64,000 bases of DNA from Flavobacterium jejuense (GTDB taxonomy: Bacteria; Bacteroidota; Bacteroidia; Flavobacteriales; Flavobacteriaceae): the NCBI RefSeq assembly GCF_006491595.2, contig NZ_VEVQ02000001.1, positions 372,001 to 436,000 of the forward strand, read 5' to 3'. The translations under genes were made by a program, and so were the position numbers. Positions 17,167 through 26,850 of this stretch are shown in pieces; position 1 is the stretch's first letter, and each line of letters begins with the position of its first letter. Below the pieces are notes generated by a model, which was not told the DNA's origin, did not search any database, and worked only from the letters and a program-made list of their open reading frames with translations.

Positions 17167-19035
17167 CTAATTAAAGACATTTATTTTGTTTGTTAACAAA
17201 CTATCTGAAATTATTTCAGCAAACTCAAAACTTAAGTGATTACTATCATAAGTCATTGGAGCATTTTGAGCTGTAAAAATAACACAATCTTTAATGTCGT
17301 TTGAATTATTTTTACATAATAAATCCTTTTTACTAATATATCTGTACAGTCCTTTAGATTTAAGTTTCAATTCATTTTCATATAAGGCTAAACTTTTAAC
17401 ATCATCATTAGTTAAGCTTTTACCTAAATTGGTATGGTTAACTAAATCATTATTTAGAATAATATAATTTCCAAAAACAATGATTTTAGCATCGGTTTTC
17501 TTTTTTAATTCCTTTATATAATTAACTAAGTTATCAGGTTTATACCAGTCAAACATAACATTGATAACAATATATTCATAACCTGATAAATTTAATGTTA
17601 TAACCTTATCCATTAAAGCATAACAATTGTTTTTTATTTCTACTGGGTGGTTATCAATTAATTTTAAATCTGATTTGATCATGGGTGGACAACCTCCTTC
17701 TGTTAACATTCTATAATCATAATCTGGATAAGCAAGTTTTAAGAAATTAAGTGCATCTGGTGCATGACTGTCACCAAGAATTAAAACATGTTCTTTGTGA
17801 TTAGTTTTTTCTAAAGCTATATCATTTAAAAACGGCTCATTACAAAATTTAAACCTTAATTGTTTTCCTTCTTCAATTTGCTTTAAGCTATAATTAGTTG
17901 TGTTTTTTGTATTGAAAATTAATGAGCCAAATTTAAGTGTCAATAAATTGACTGTTAATATCATTGCTATTGTTGTAATGATATAAATAATTGTTTTTGA
18001 TGGTTTTGTGCTTTTTTGGGTTTCTCTAAAAGGAGTTTCAACAAATTTATAAATAAGGAATCCTATAAAGGTTGAAGCAATAAATAAAATAACTTGGTCT
18101 ATTGAATCTAATTCTGGAGTATATAAGAACTTGTAAAAAACTATAAATGGCCAGTGGATTAGATATAATGAATAGGATATTTTACCAAACCATCTTATAA
18201 GTTGGTTGTTATAAATTAAACTTACATATTTTGATTGTCCAGTGTTGTGAATTAAAATCGCAGAAAAAAGACAAGGTAATAAAGCATTAACACCTGGAAA
18301 ATCTACATTGTTGTCATAAAAATAACTAAGAAAAACTAATCCAGCAATACTAATAAATGAGAGTATTTCTTTAATAAATAATTTAAATTCAATTTTCTTT
18401 ACCCAAAATAATATGGTTCCAATAAGAAATTCAAAAACGCGAAAGGGTGTTAAGAAAAATGCGGCAGAACTATTAATAGTTAAATAATACTCACAGTAAA
18501 TTAAACTAATAATACCTATAACAGTTAATACTAAAATTCTATAAATTTTTTTCTTGATTTTTAAAGTAAAAAATAATAATAAAGGCCAAATTAAATAGAA
18601 TTGTTCTTCAACAGATAATGACCAGGTATGGAGTAATGGTTTTAAATGAGCACCTGAATCAAAATAACCAGATTCATTGAAAAAGAATATATTAGAAAAA
18701 GATAATATTGATGCAGTTGCTGATTTTAATGATTTTTCTAATAAATGTAATGGAAAAATGAAATATCCCATTATCATAGTCAATAGTACCACAAATAACA
18801 TTGCAGGCATTAATCTTTTCATTCTTCTTAGGTAAAAGTCTTTAAATGAAAAAGTATTGCTATCAATTTTATTAATTAGTATTGTGCTAATTAAGTAACC
18901 ACTAATTACAAAAAAAACATCAACACCTATATATCCTCCTTTAAAAAATGAATTGTCAAGGTGAAATAGTAAAACTAATAAAACAGCAATTCCACGCAAT
19001 CCATCAATATGTGGGAAGTATTTTTTCTGCGACAT
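17167..19035 (-). CDS. OafA-like acyltransferase with SGNH domain
   Basis: A 622-residue membrane protein: an acyltransferase-3 domain (about 1-345) with HIDGLRGIAVLLVLLFHL at the start (the histidine after the first helix is catalytic), then WSLSVEEQFYLIWPLL. It is followed by a periplasmic SGNH hydrolase-like domain (about 400-620) with ILGDSHAPDA and a terminal YDSNHLSF (Asp-x-x-His). Such proteins O-acetylate surface polysaccharides or LPS. It is placed in a glycan cluster between glycosyltransferase genes. Confidence 0.9.
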   Translation of the reverse strand: MSQKKYFPHIDGLRGIAVLLVLLFHLDNSFFKGGYIGVDVFFVISGYLISTILINKIDSNTFSFKDFYLRRMKRLMPAMLFVVLLTMIMGYFIFPLHLLEKSLKSATASILSFSNIFFFNESGYFDSGAHLKPLLHTWSLSVEEQFYLIWPLLLFFTLKIKKKIYRILVLTVIGIISLIYCEYYLTINSSAAFFLTPFRVFEFLIGTILFWVKKIEFKLFIKEILSFISIAGLVFLSYFYDNNVDFPGVNALLPCLFSAILIHNTGQSKYVSLIYNNQLIRWFGKISYSLYLIHWPFIVFYKFLYTPELDSIDQVILFIASTFIGFLIYKFVETPFRETQKSTKPSKTIIYIITTIAMILTVNLLTLKFGSLIFNTKNTTNYSLKQIEEGKQLRFKFCNEPFLNDIALEKTNHKEHVLILGDSHAPDALNFLKLAYPDYDYRMLTEGGCPPMIKSDLKLIDNHPVEIKNNCYALMDKVITLNLSGYEYIVINVMFDWYKPDNLVNYIKELKKKTDAKIIVFGNYIILNNDLVNHTNLGKSLTNDDVKSLALYENELKLKSKGLYRYISKKDLLCKNNSNDIKDCVIFTAQNAPMTYDSNHLSFEFAEIISDSLLTNKINVFN

Positions 19036-19092
19036 TTACAATTATTTATATTTAGTTTCTTTAATTTTTAAACTTTATTATTAGAGGAAAAA

Positions 19093-21132
19093 TTAAAAAT
19101 TTTCATTAATTACATCATTTACTTTTTCAACAGAAAAAGGATACAAACTTTTTTCTGAATTTTGAGAAAGTTTATTCCAAATGACTTCATCAGTATATAA
19201 TTTTATAATTGAGTTAGCAAAATCTATAGGTTGATCTGCAATTAAAACATTTTCTTCATCCTTTAAAAACATTCCTTCTGCTCCAATAGTAGTTGTTACA
19301 ACTGGTAAGTAATATTCAAAAGCTTGACCAATTTTCCCTTTAACACCTGCACCTATTAATAAAGGAGCTACCATCAATTTTGCAGTATTAAAGAGTGGTT
19401 CGATATTAGAAACAAAACCATGGAAAATGAATCTTTCATCATTAATATCTTTAACAACTGTATTTATATTACCAATAATATTTACTTTCATTTTTGGATG
19501 TGATTTCCATACAATTGGCATTATATTATTGTATAAAAAATAAATAGCATCTACGTTTGGATGATGTGTTGAACCAATGAATAGAATGTCATTTCTATAG
19601 TTAAACTGATTTATTTCGTTTTGTTTTACTTTTGGATAATGAATATTTGATATTGTAAGTAGTTGTTCCTTATTGCAATATGTTTTCATAAACTCTTTTT
19701 CATCATCAGAAATAGTAATTGTATAATCAGATACTTTTGCTGCTTCTAGTTCTATTTTTTTGTAGGCTGAATAGTTTTTTAAATTGCTTTCATCTTCTTT
19801 GTTGATTTCAGATGCTCTTTTAAATCTTAAATGATGAATGTCAACCATATCATAAATGAATTTTGCATTTGAAAAAAGAGGCTTAATTTTTTCATAATAA
19901 TTTTTAAAACTATTAGGGCCATAAATCCAAACATAGTTAGCATTTGCACAATATTTTGAAATAAAATATTTATAATCTTTGTACTGCAAATGTTCATAAA
20001 AAATATTAATTCCCATTCTTTGATAAACTTCTAAATAGGCTTGCCAAATGAATATATCTTTAGAAACGAAAGTTACATTGTATCCTTTTTCAATAAATAC
20101 ATTCATAATTTCTTTCAATCTATTTGAGCCTGAATCTCTATCAAACTCTGGAACAGTATCGTTTATAAATAAAATAGATTTATTGTTGTTGATTTCTAAA
20201 ATTCTATCTTCAACGCATTCAGCTTGAATGCTATTTATTTGTTGATTCCATTTATCATAAAACTTCTTTTGATTCGTTTTAAATAAAATTTCTTTACGGT
20301 TATTACTTTCTTGATTTTGTTTAGATTTATCGTTGTATGTAATTCCATTAAAATGTAAAACCTTTGAAAAAGGGGTATAATAAACACTTTTATTTTGATT
20401 GTACTTTAAATCAAAACATAAATCAGTTTCTTCAAAATAAGCTGGAGCAAATTGTTCATCGAATAGATTTAAATCTCCATTATCTTTATATTTTTTAAAT
20501 AATAAACTACATCCTGAGCAATAATCCACTTTTCTTATATAATTAACTTCTGGATAGAACGGTTTTCTGTTTCTCACAATTTGATGAATAGTAAAATCTT
20601 TCATAAAGACAGAGCCAGCTTCTTGTAATGTTTGATCAGGATTTAATAACATAGAACCAACAGCACCAACATTCTTATGGTTCTCAAAAACATAAAAAAG
20701 TTCATCTAGAAAGTTTTCATAGACTTCTGTGTCATTATTTAATAAATAAATATACTCACCTTTTGAAGCGTTTATTCCTTTATTAATATTTTTTAAAAAG
20801 CCTAAATTGGTTTCGTTTTTAATAATATTAATTCCAGAAGCATTTGTGAAATCATATTTTTCTGAACTATTATCGTCAATTAATATAATTTCAAATGGAT
20901 AATTATCCGTTAAATTCTTATGTAAATACTGAAGACAATTCCAAGTGTAAATTTCTTGATTATAAAATGGAATAATTATTGAAACTTTTGGATTTTCAGA
21001 ACTTTTAAATGAAATAGGTGTTCTATCAATATTAGTAAGTTCTTTAGGTTGTATGTTTTTTAGTTTATCTTCTAGTTGTTTAACTTTTCTTCTTCTTCTA
21101 AAAAAAAGGCTAATTTTTTTTTTAAATTTCAT
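19093..21132 (-). CDS. Two-domain glycosyltransferase (GT2 plus GT4-like)
   Basis: A 679-residue protein. The N-terminal GT2 domain (about 45-290) opens with PKVSIIIPFYNQEIYTWNC and carries LLNNDTEVY as the donor-binding Asp region. The C-terminal GT-B-like domain (about 315-679) has DRDSGSNRLKEIMNVF, IYDMVDIHHLRFKRA and GAGVKGKIGQAFEYYLPVV. The second half is clearly paralogous to the whole next protein (21137-22309). The 4-base spacing indicates one operon. The bifunctional form suggests polymerisation of an alternating sugar unit, which is inference. Confidence 0.85.
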   Translation of the reverse strand: MKFKKKISLFFRRRRKVKQLEDKLKNIQPKELTNIDRTPISFKSSENPKVSIIIPFYNQEIYTWNCLQYLHKNLTDNYPFEIILIDDNSSEKYDFTNASGINIIKNETNLGFLKNINKGINASKGEYIYLLNNDTEVYENFLDELFYVFENHKNVGAVGSMLLNPDQTLQEAGSVFMKDFTIHQIVRNRKPFYPEVNYIRKVDYCSGCSLLFKKYKDNGDLNLFDEQFAPAYFEETDLCFDLKYNQNKSVYYTPFSKVLHFNGITYNDKSKQNQESNNRKEILFKTNQKKFYDKWNQQINSIQAECVEDRILEINNNKSILFINDTVPEFDRDSGSNRLKEIMNVFIEKGYNVTFVSKDIFIWQAYLEVYQRMGINIFYEHLQYKDYKYFISKYCANANYVWIYGPNSFKNYYEKIKPLFSNAKFIYDMVDIHHLRFKRASEINKEDESNLKNYSAYKKIELEAAKVSDYTITISDDEKEFMKTYCNKEQLLTISNIHYPKVKQNEINQFNYRNDILFIGSTHHPNVDAIYFLYNNIMPIVWKSHPKMKVNIIGNINTVVKDINDERFIFHGFVSNIEPLFNTAKLMVAPLLIGAGVKGKIGQAFEYYLPVVTTTIGAEGMFLKDEENVLIADQPIDFANSIIKLYTDEVIWNKLSQNSEKSLYPFSVEKVNDVINENF

Positions 21133-21136
21133 TACA

Positions 21137-22309
21137 CTATATTTTTTTTAAATTTTCTAATAGCTTCTCTCTTGAAAAAGGTTTTAAACTTTCTTCAGAA
21201 TTGTTTTGAAGCTTTTCCCAAAGGTCTTTGTTTTCATAAAGATTTAAGATCTCATTTGCAAAATCTTCAGCCTTGTCAGCTATTAAAACATTTTTATTAT
21301 GTAATAACCCCATTCCTTCAACCCCAATGCTAGATGAAACTATAGGTAAGTAATATTCAAAGGCTTGTCCTAGTTTTCCTTTTACACCAGCACCGTATCT
21401 TAATGGAGCTACCATCATCTTATTTGAAATAAAAATATCTTCAATATTTTCTACATAACCATGAAAAATAAAATTAGGATGTGAAATATTATTAATTTCT
21501 TCATTTAAATTTCCAATAACATTAACTTTGATATTACTATTTTTATTCCAAACTAACGGCATTATATCATTGTATAAATAATATATAGCATCAATATTTG
21601 GTGTGTGTGTTGAACCAATAAAAAGAATGTCTTTTCTGTCTTCAAAAGAATATATTCTATCCTTATTAATTTTTGGATAATGAACATTTGATATTGTTTT
21701 TACTCTATTTGGGTTAAGATATTCTGATATATATTTATTTTCTTCATCTGAAATAGCTACAACAATATTGGCTTTTTTAGCTAATTTTGTTTCAATTTTA
21801 TAAAATTTCTTGAATCTTTTTCTAAATGAATATTTGATAGGATTTAAGTCAATTGCACGTTGAAGGCGTAAATGATGAATATCAATCATATCATATATTT
21901 TTTTGATTTTTCTAAAATGTTTATTTAATTTGAAGATATTTTTTTTGAATGTATATGGACCATATAACCAAATTAAATCAATTGTATTAATTGATTTTAA
22001 AAAAGGAACAATATGATATTCTTTAAATTGAAATAACATTATACCTTGATCTTTGAAAAAGGAATAATATTTATTGCTATAATCTTTTACCTCATAGCAA
22101 ATTACACAGTTGTAATTTAATTTTTTGTAGGCCAAAATTATTTCTTTCAATCTATTTGAACCTGAATCTTTGTCAAAAGTGGGAATAACACCAGTAATAA
22201 AAATTATTGTTTTTTTATTAGTATCGTAAGAATTTATATTGACTAAATCATCAATATGAATATCTTCTTTTTTAATAAAAAGTTGTTTGAAAAATTTAAA
22301 TACAATCAT
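21137..22309 (-). CDS. GT4-like glycosyltransferase, paralog of the neighbour's C-terminal domain
   Basis: A 390-residue protein with FDKDSGSNRLKEIILAYKK, IWLYGPYTFKK, IYDMIDIHHLRLQRA, LFIGSTHTPNIDAIYYLYN and GAGVKGKLGQAFEYYLPIV. Each block has a near-identical counterpart in residues ~315-679 of the downstream 679-residue protein. It looks like a tandem duplicate of a GT domain, free in one gene and fused to GT2 in the other. It abuts the next gene with no gap. Confidence 0.85.
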   Translation of the reverse strand: MIVFKFFKQLFIKKEDIHIDDLVNINSYDTNKKTIIFITGVIPTFDKDSGSNRLKEIILAYKKLNYNCVICYEVKDYSNKYYSFFKDQGIMLFQFKEYHIVPFLKSINTIDLIWLYGPYTFKKNIFKLNKHFRKIKKIYDMIDIHHLRLQRAIDLNPIKYSFRKRFKKFYKIETKLAKKANIVVAISDEENKYISEYLNPNRVKTISNVHYPKINKDRIYSFEDRKDILFIGSTHTPNIDAIYYLYNDIMPLVWNKNSNIKVNVIGNLNEEINNISHPNFIFHGYVENIEDIFISNKMMVAPLRYGAGVKGKLGQAFEYYLPIVSSSIGVEGMGLLHNKNVLIADKAEDFANEILNLYENKDLWEKLQNNSEESLKPFSREKLLENLKKI

Positions 22310-23221
22310 TTATTCTTGCCTTTGCTTTAATGAATCAGATATATGAGCTCCTTTTATTAAAATTTTAAATATATACCAATATTTAAATTTGAAAATACTT
22401 TTAACTAAAAATTGAAGTCTTAATTTGTTTAATAAAAAAACATGCCAAAAATAACCATAATGTTTGCGAATTACATATAAAAACGAAATTTTTAATTCAG
22501 TTTTAATTAAAATTGACTTTGGAGTACTTGCTCCATGGTAATGAATAAACTCTGCCTCAGGTATTAAGTAGGCTTTTTTTCCTAGTTCTAATAGTCTTTT
22601 ACATAGATCGGTCTCTTCATAATATAAAAATATGTTAGTGTCAAAACCTCCAACTTTCCAAAAGTCTATAGCTCTGACCATCATAAAGCTACCAGAAACA
22701 AATTGGCCTACTTGATGATCTACATAATCTTTAGTTCTATCAATATACTTCTTAGGGTTAATCCTATGTAAAAGTGAACGCCCAAACAATTCTTTTATTG
22801 GTGAAGCAAAATAATCCAAAGTAGGTAAAATAGTTCCATCCTCTTTATAAGCTTTTGGACCACAAATACCATATTCAGGATTATTATCCATTGCTTTTTT
22901 TAATAGGAATAAGCAATCATTTTTAAATATAGAATCATTATTAACAAAGGCATAATAGGTCGCATTTGAATGTTGAACACCTAAAAGATTTCCACCTCCA
23001 AAACCTAAATTTATATTGCTTTTTATTATTACTATATCTTTAAAATCTAAATTTTTAGAGAATTCAACTAATCTTTCAAACTCATTATTTTTAGAATCAT
23101 TGTCAACTATAATTATTTCAAAAGAAATTCCACTACATGTTTTTTTTTGTATACTTTTTACACAATTGATTGTGTAATCAATTGAATTGTAATTTATTAA
23201 TATTACAGCTATATCTTTCAT
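22310..23221 (-). CDS. GT2 glycosyltransferase (rhamnosyltransferase-like)
   Basis: A 303-residue family 2 glycosyltransferase: AVILINYNSIDYTINCVKSI at the start, IIIVDNDSKN, FVNNDSIFKNDCL with the D-x-D-like donor site, and FLYYEETDLCKRL (ED motif) in the acceptor domain. The pattern is that of WbbL/RfbF-type rhamnosyltransferases. It is part of a run of four minus-strand glycosyltransferase genes with gaps of 0-4 bases. Confidence 0.85.
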   Translation of the reverse strand: MKDIAVILINYNSIDYTINCVKSIQKKTCSGISFEIIIVDNDSKNNEFERLVEFSKNLDFKDIVIIKSNINLGFGGGNLLGVQHSNATYYAFVNNDSIFKNDCLFLLKKAMDNNPEYGICGPKAYKEDGTILPTLDYFASPIKELFGRSLLHRINPKKYIDRTKDYVDHQVGQFVSGSFMMVRAIDFWKVGGFDTNIFLYYEETDLCKRLLELGKKAYLIPEAEFIHYHGASTPKSILIKTELKISFLYVIRKHYGYFWHVFLLNKLRLQFLVKSIFKFKYWYIFKILIKGAHISDSLKQRQE

Positions 23222-23223
23222 AC

Positions 23224-24021
23224 CTATAAATATTGATTAACACCTTTTTCAATAAAAGAAATCTTTTTTTCTGTAGTTTCTCTTTCAATTGCGTTATTGA
23301 TTTCTAAATTGTTCTTATTTTGCTCTTTATGATAAATATGATATGCTATTGCAGTTTGTTTTAACCTCTTCCCTTTAATGCCAATATTATGTAAACGCTG
23401 AATCATTTCAGAATCATCAATTCCCCAACCCACTAATCCTTCATTAAAACCATTTACTTTAATGAAATCTTGTTTCCAAAAAGACATGTTACAACCTCTC
23501 AATTTTCTAGAACGTTCGTCGTGAGTTTTAGCAAATTTCATAAATAAAGGAAAACGAACTGTCCTTGTTCTTTTCTTGATTCCTTCAGCAAAAAAACCAA
23601 AGGTGATTGTTTTTTTATTAAAAATTGTTTTTAGGATTTTTTGTTGAATGTTAACTCTTGAACCAAATAGATAGAATCCTTTTTCAGAATAAGTCAAATG
23701 ATCTTTTATAAAATTTTTATGCATTATAATATCGCCATCAATTTCAATAATATAATCATACTTTGCTTTAGCAATTGCTTTATTCATTATTTTTGGCTTC
23801 TGATTGCCATTATCCTCATGCCATACATGAATCAAAGGAATTGGAAATTCAACTTGAAATTTTTTTATGAGTTTGATAGTTTCTTCTTTTGAACCATCAT
23901 CAGCAATTATAACTTCATTTGGTAAGTAAGTTTGATTTTTAATACTTAAAAGTAAAAGTTCTAAAGCTTCTGGCCAATTGTAAGTTGGAGTTACTAATGT
24001 ACACTTTGGAAAACTATTCAT
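23224..24021 (-). CDS. GT2 glycosyltransferase with galactosyltransferase-like C-terminus
   Basis: A 265-residue protein: TLVTPTYNWPEALELLLLSI, VIIADDGSKEETI, IIEIDGDIIMHKNF (D-G-D), and a C-terminal VNGFNEGLVGWGIDDSEMI block typical of Glyco_transf_7C. It resembles the divergent gene at 24880-25695 (same VIxADDGS, IxHVW, NKAI and DGD blocks). It is the first gene of the minus-strand run and probably acts in LPS or capsule assembly. Confidence 0.87.
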   Translation of the reverse strand: MNSFPKCTLVTPTYNWPEALELLLLSIKNQTYLPNEVIIADDGSKEETIKLIKKFQVEFPIPLIHVWHEDNGNQKPKIMNKAIAKAKYDYIIEIDGDIIMHKNFIKDHLTYSEKGFYLFGSRVNIQQKILKTIFNKKTITFGFFAEGIKKRTRTVRFPLFMKFAKTHDERSRKLRGCNMSFWKQDFIKVNGFNEGLVGWGIDDSEMIQRLHNIGIKGKRLKQTAIAYHIYHKEQNKNNLEINNAIERETTEKKISFIEKGVNQYL

Positions 24022-24095
24022 GCTTAATTTTTGGTAAAAATATTGAATTAATTGGAATTATTAAACACAATATCTACTTTTGATAAAAAAATAGC

Positions 24096-24854
24096 TTGAT
24101 AAAAATAGCATCTCCATACCAAGATAAATCATCACAAATTAGTATTTGTATAGAAAAATTTGAACAGCAAGGTAAAATGTTTGTTCAAGGCTCGCGTAAT
24201 TCTATAAAGCTTTTTGAAATAGATGGACAAATTGTAAATATTAAATCTTTTAAAAAGCCTAATTTAATAAATAAAATTGCTTACAAATATTTCCGTAAAT
24301 CTAAAGCAAAACGTTCTTTTGAATATGCATCTATTTTAAAAGAAAAAGGAATTGGAACACCTGAACCAATAGCTTTTTACGAAGATTTTGACTTTATAGG
24401 TTTAAATCAAAGTTATTATGCGTGTGAACATCTAGAATGCGATTTAACTTATAGAGAATTAGTTGAAACAGACTATCCCGATGCGGAAAATATATTACGT
24501 CAGTTTACTCAATTTACTTTTGATATGCATGAAAAGGGAATTGAATTTTTAGATCATTCTCCAGGAAATACATTGATAAAGAAAGAAGCCAATGGAAAGT
24601 ATTCTTTTTATTTAGTAGATTTGAACAGAATGAAATTTCATGATTTTTTAAGTTTTGAAACTCGAATGAAAAACCTTTCCAAAATAACTCCTAAAGAAGA
24701 TATGGTTGCTATTATGAGTAATGAATATGCCAAGATTTCTGGTGAAGTTGAAGAAAAAGTATTTGGATTAATGTGGCAATTGACAAAAGATTTTCAACAT
24801 CGTTTTTACCGTAAAAAAAGGATTAAAAAGAAACTAAAATTCTGGAAAAAGTAG
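24096..24854 (+). CDS. Lipopolysaccharide kinase-like protein (Kdo/WaaP family)
   Basis: A 252-residue protein with a protein-kinase-like fold: VNIKSFKKPNLINKIAYKYF (lysine region), a long helix with KRSFEYASILKEKGIGTPEP, then FLDHSPGNTLI (catalytic loop) and YLVDLNRMKF (metal-binding Asp). Such enzymes phosphorylate the inner core of LPS. The start is uncertain: TTG at 24096 gives full length, and the next in-frame ATG is at 24177. It is flanked by glycosyltransferases; the one after it follows by 25 bases. Confidence 0.8.
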   Translation: MIKIASPYQDKSSQISICIEKFEQQGKMFVQGSRNSIKLFEIDGQIVNIKSFKKPNLINKIAYKYFRKSKAKRSFEYASILKEKGIGTPEPIAFYEDFDFIGLNQSYYACEHLECDLTYRELVETDYPDAENILRQFTQFTFDMHEKGIEFLDHSPGNTLIKKEANGKYSFYLVDLNRMKFHDFLSFETRMKNLSKITPKEDMVAIMSNEYAKISGEVEEKVFGLMWQLTKDFQHRFYRKKRIKKKLKFWKK

Positions 24855-24879
24855 TACTTTCAATTTTTTAAACCTTTGC

Positions 24880-25695
24880 ATGAAAGTTTCGGTAATAATT
24901 ACAACTTACAATTCTGAAGAATGGCTCAAAAAAGTACTTCTTGGCTACAGTGTCCAAACGGAGGAAAATTTTGAAGTTGTTGTTGCTGATGATGGTTCTA
25001 CTGAAGCTACTAAAAATATTATTAAAGAATTTCAATCAAAATTTAAATTTCCGATAGTTCATGTTTGGCAAGCTGATGATGGTTTTCAAAAGTGTAAAAT
25101 TTTAAATAAAGCTATTTTGAAAACAAATTCTGAATATCTAATTTTTACAGATGGAGATTGTATTCCGAGAAAGGATTTTGTTTTCCAACATTTAAAGCAT
25201 AAAGAAAAAGGTTATTTTCTTTCTGGTGGTTATTTCAAATTACCAATGACTACTTCACATTTAATTTCAATGGATGAGATTATTAATCAAAAAACATTTT
25301 TAACTAATTGGTTAATTAAAAACGGAGTAAAAAAATCATTTAAATTATCAAAATTGACACAAAATAGATGGTTTGCAGCATTCATGAATTGGCTAACACC
25401 TACAAAAAAGACATTTAATGGTCATAATACATCTTGTTTTAAAGAAGATTTAATAGCTATAAATGGGTTTAATGAAGAAATGCAATATGGTGGTTTAGAT
25501 AGAGAATTAGGGGAAAGATTGTTTAATTACGGAATTTTAGGTAAGCAAATTCGCTATAGTGCTATTTGTTTGCATTTAGACCATAAAAGAGGTTATGCAA
25601 CAACTGAAACTTGGCAAAAAAATTATGCTATTAGGACTTATAATAAAAAGCATAACATAATTAAAATTAAAAAAGGGTTAAGTCAATATCTTTAA
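24880..25695 (+). CDS. GT2 glycosyltransferase with galactosyltransferase-like C-terminus
   Basis: A 271-residue protein: VSVIITTYNSEEWLKKVL, VVVADDGSTEATKNI, IFTDGDCIPRKDF and INGFNEEMQYGGLDRELGERL. It is a paralog of the 265-residue enzyme at 23224-24021, and the two genes flank the kinase gene in divergent orientation. It probably adds a hexose to the LPS core or surface glycan. The stop codon overlaps the convergent heptosyltransferase gene by 4 bases. Confidence 0.87.
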   Translation: MKVSVIITTYNSEEWLKKVLLGYSVQTEENFEVVVADDGSTEATKNIIKEFQSKFKFPIVHVWQADDGFQKCKILNKAILKTNSEYLIFTDGDCIPRKDFVFQHLKHKEKGYFLSGGYFKLPMTTSHLISMDEIINQKTFLTNWLIKNGVKKSFKLSKLTQNRWFAAFMNWLTPTKKTFNGHNTSCFKEDLIAINGFNEEMQYGGLDRELGERLFNYGILGKQIRYSAICLHLDHKRGYATTETWQKNYAIRTYNKKHNIIKIKKGLSQYL

Positions 25696-26756
25696 GATTG
25701 TATTATATCAAAAAAAGAAGCTAATTTTTCTTTAATTACATCAATAGGATATTCTTCAAAGTATTTGAACGTATGCTCTTTAATAAATTTTTCATCGTGC
25801 TCTTTATAAATTTCAGGTTTTAAGTCTTTCAAATGAATTGAAATATTTCTCTCATCTTCAAAAATTTGCCAAGTTTCCTTATCTACACTAGGAGAAAACA
25901 ATGAAAATGTAGGAACAAACAAAGCTTTAGCCATATTTACTGAACCACCCTCATTACCAATTAAGGCATTGCATTGAGATAATAATCCTAAAAAAGAGCG
26001 TAAGTCATTGGCATATAAATCAAAATAAATACGTTTTTGCGTATTTGGTTGACATAAATTATAAATTTTTTGAGCATCTTCTTTTTGTTTTGGAATGTAA
26101 TTGAATAATAAATTAGCATTAGTTGTAGCAACAGTATAATCTAGTAATTCAGCCATTTTTTCAAAAGGATAAGTTTTGTACCATTCACTTCCTAAAATAC
26201 CAATCATAAAGGTTGGTTTGTCTTTTTGTAATGGAAATGATGCTAATAATTGTTTAGCGTCATTAATCTCACTTACTGTAAGGAAAATCTTAGGTTTATA
26301 GTCAGTAATTTCTTCAGAAATTAGCGGTTTTAAAAGTCTCAAACGATTAATTATGGCTAGACCTATATCAGACTGTGTTCCGTTATTTAAACGTTCAATA
26401 TTGTAGTTGTAAAACAAACGAGAATACCCTTTTTTATAGGATATTTTATACTTAGATCCAGAAAAAAATGTAATTAAATTAGTCTCTAATTTACTGTAAG
26501 CATCAATTATAATATCATATTTTTTATTTCTAATGCTGAAAATAAACCTAAATAAAGAAAAGTAATTTTTTCTTACTTTTTCTTCTAGAACAATGATATT
26601 AGCTATGTTTGGATTGTTTTCCAAAACTGCTACACAATTTGCATAACACATGTAGTCAATTTCAGCATTCGGATAAGCTTTTTTTAGGTTATTCGATAAA
26701 ATAGTTGAAGTTAAAACATCACCAATTCTTTTTTGCTGTATAATTAGAATTTTCAT
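25692..26756 (-). CDS. GT9 glycosyltransferase (heptosyltransferase family)
   Basis: A 354-residue GT9 protein: KILIIQQKRIGDVLTSTILS at the start and CNALIGNEGGSVNMAKAL near the C-terminus (nucleotide-sugar site; usual form is D/N-x-G-x-x-H or similar). The usual third motif histidine is replaced by V in GGSVN, which is a small departure. Heptosyltransferases add sugars to the LPS inner core. It is convergent with the GT2 gene at 24880. Confidence 0.87.
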   Translation of the reverse strand: MKILIIQQKRIGDVLTSTILSNNLKKAYPNAEIDYMCYANCVAVLENNPNIANIIVLEEKVRKNYFSLFRFIFSIRNKKYDIIIDAYSKLETNLITFFSGSKYKISYKKGYSRLFYNYNIERLNNGTQSDIGLAIINRLRLLKPLISEEITDYKPKIFLTVSEINDAKQLLASFPLQKDKPTFMIGILGSEWYKTYPFEKMAELLDYTVATTNANLLFNYIPKQKEDAQKIYNLCQPNTQKRIYFDLYANDLRSFLGLLSQCNALIGNEGGSVNMAKALFVPTFSLFSPSVDKETWQIFEDERNISIHLKDLKPEIYKEHDEKFIKEHTFKYFEEYPIDVIKEKLASFFDIIQS

Positions 26757-26825
26757 TTCTTATATTTTGTGCTAAAATACACAACTAAGCAAGATTTTGA
26801 AACTGTGAGAACAAAATAATTTAGT

Positions 26826-26833
26826 TACTTTTG
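26826..26833 (+). promoter_or_regulatory. -7 promoter element (TACTTTTG) of the WaaE-like gene
   Basis: TACTTTTG matches the Bacteroidetes -7 consensus TAnnTTTG and lies 17 bases before the ATG at 26851. No convincing -33 TTG is seen. Confidence 0.5.
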
Positions 26834-26850
26834 CAAAAAATCATTTCAAT

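Noticed and set aside
25962-26000. Loss of activity in the GT9 enzyme because the usual motif histidine is Val
   Set aside because: A single difference in a variable motif position is not enough; the rest of the protein is intact.
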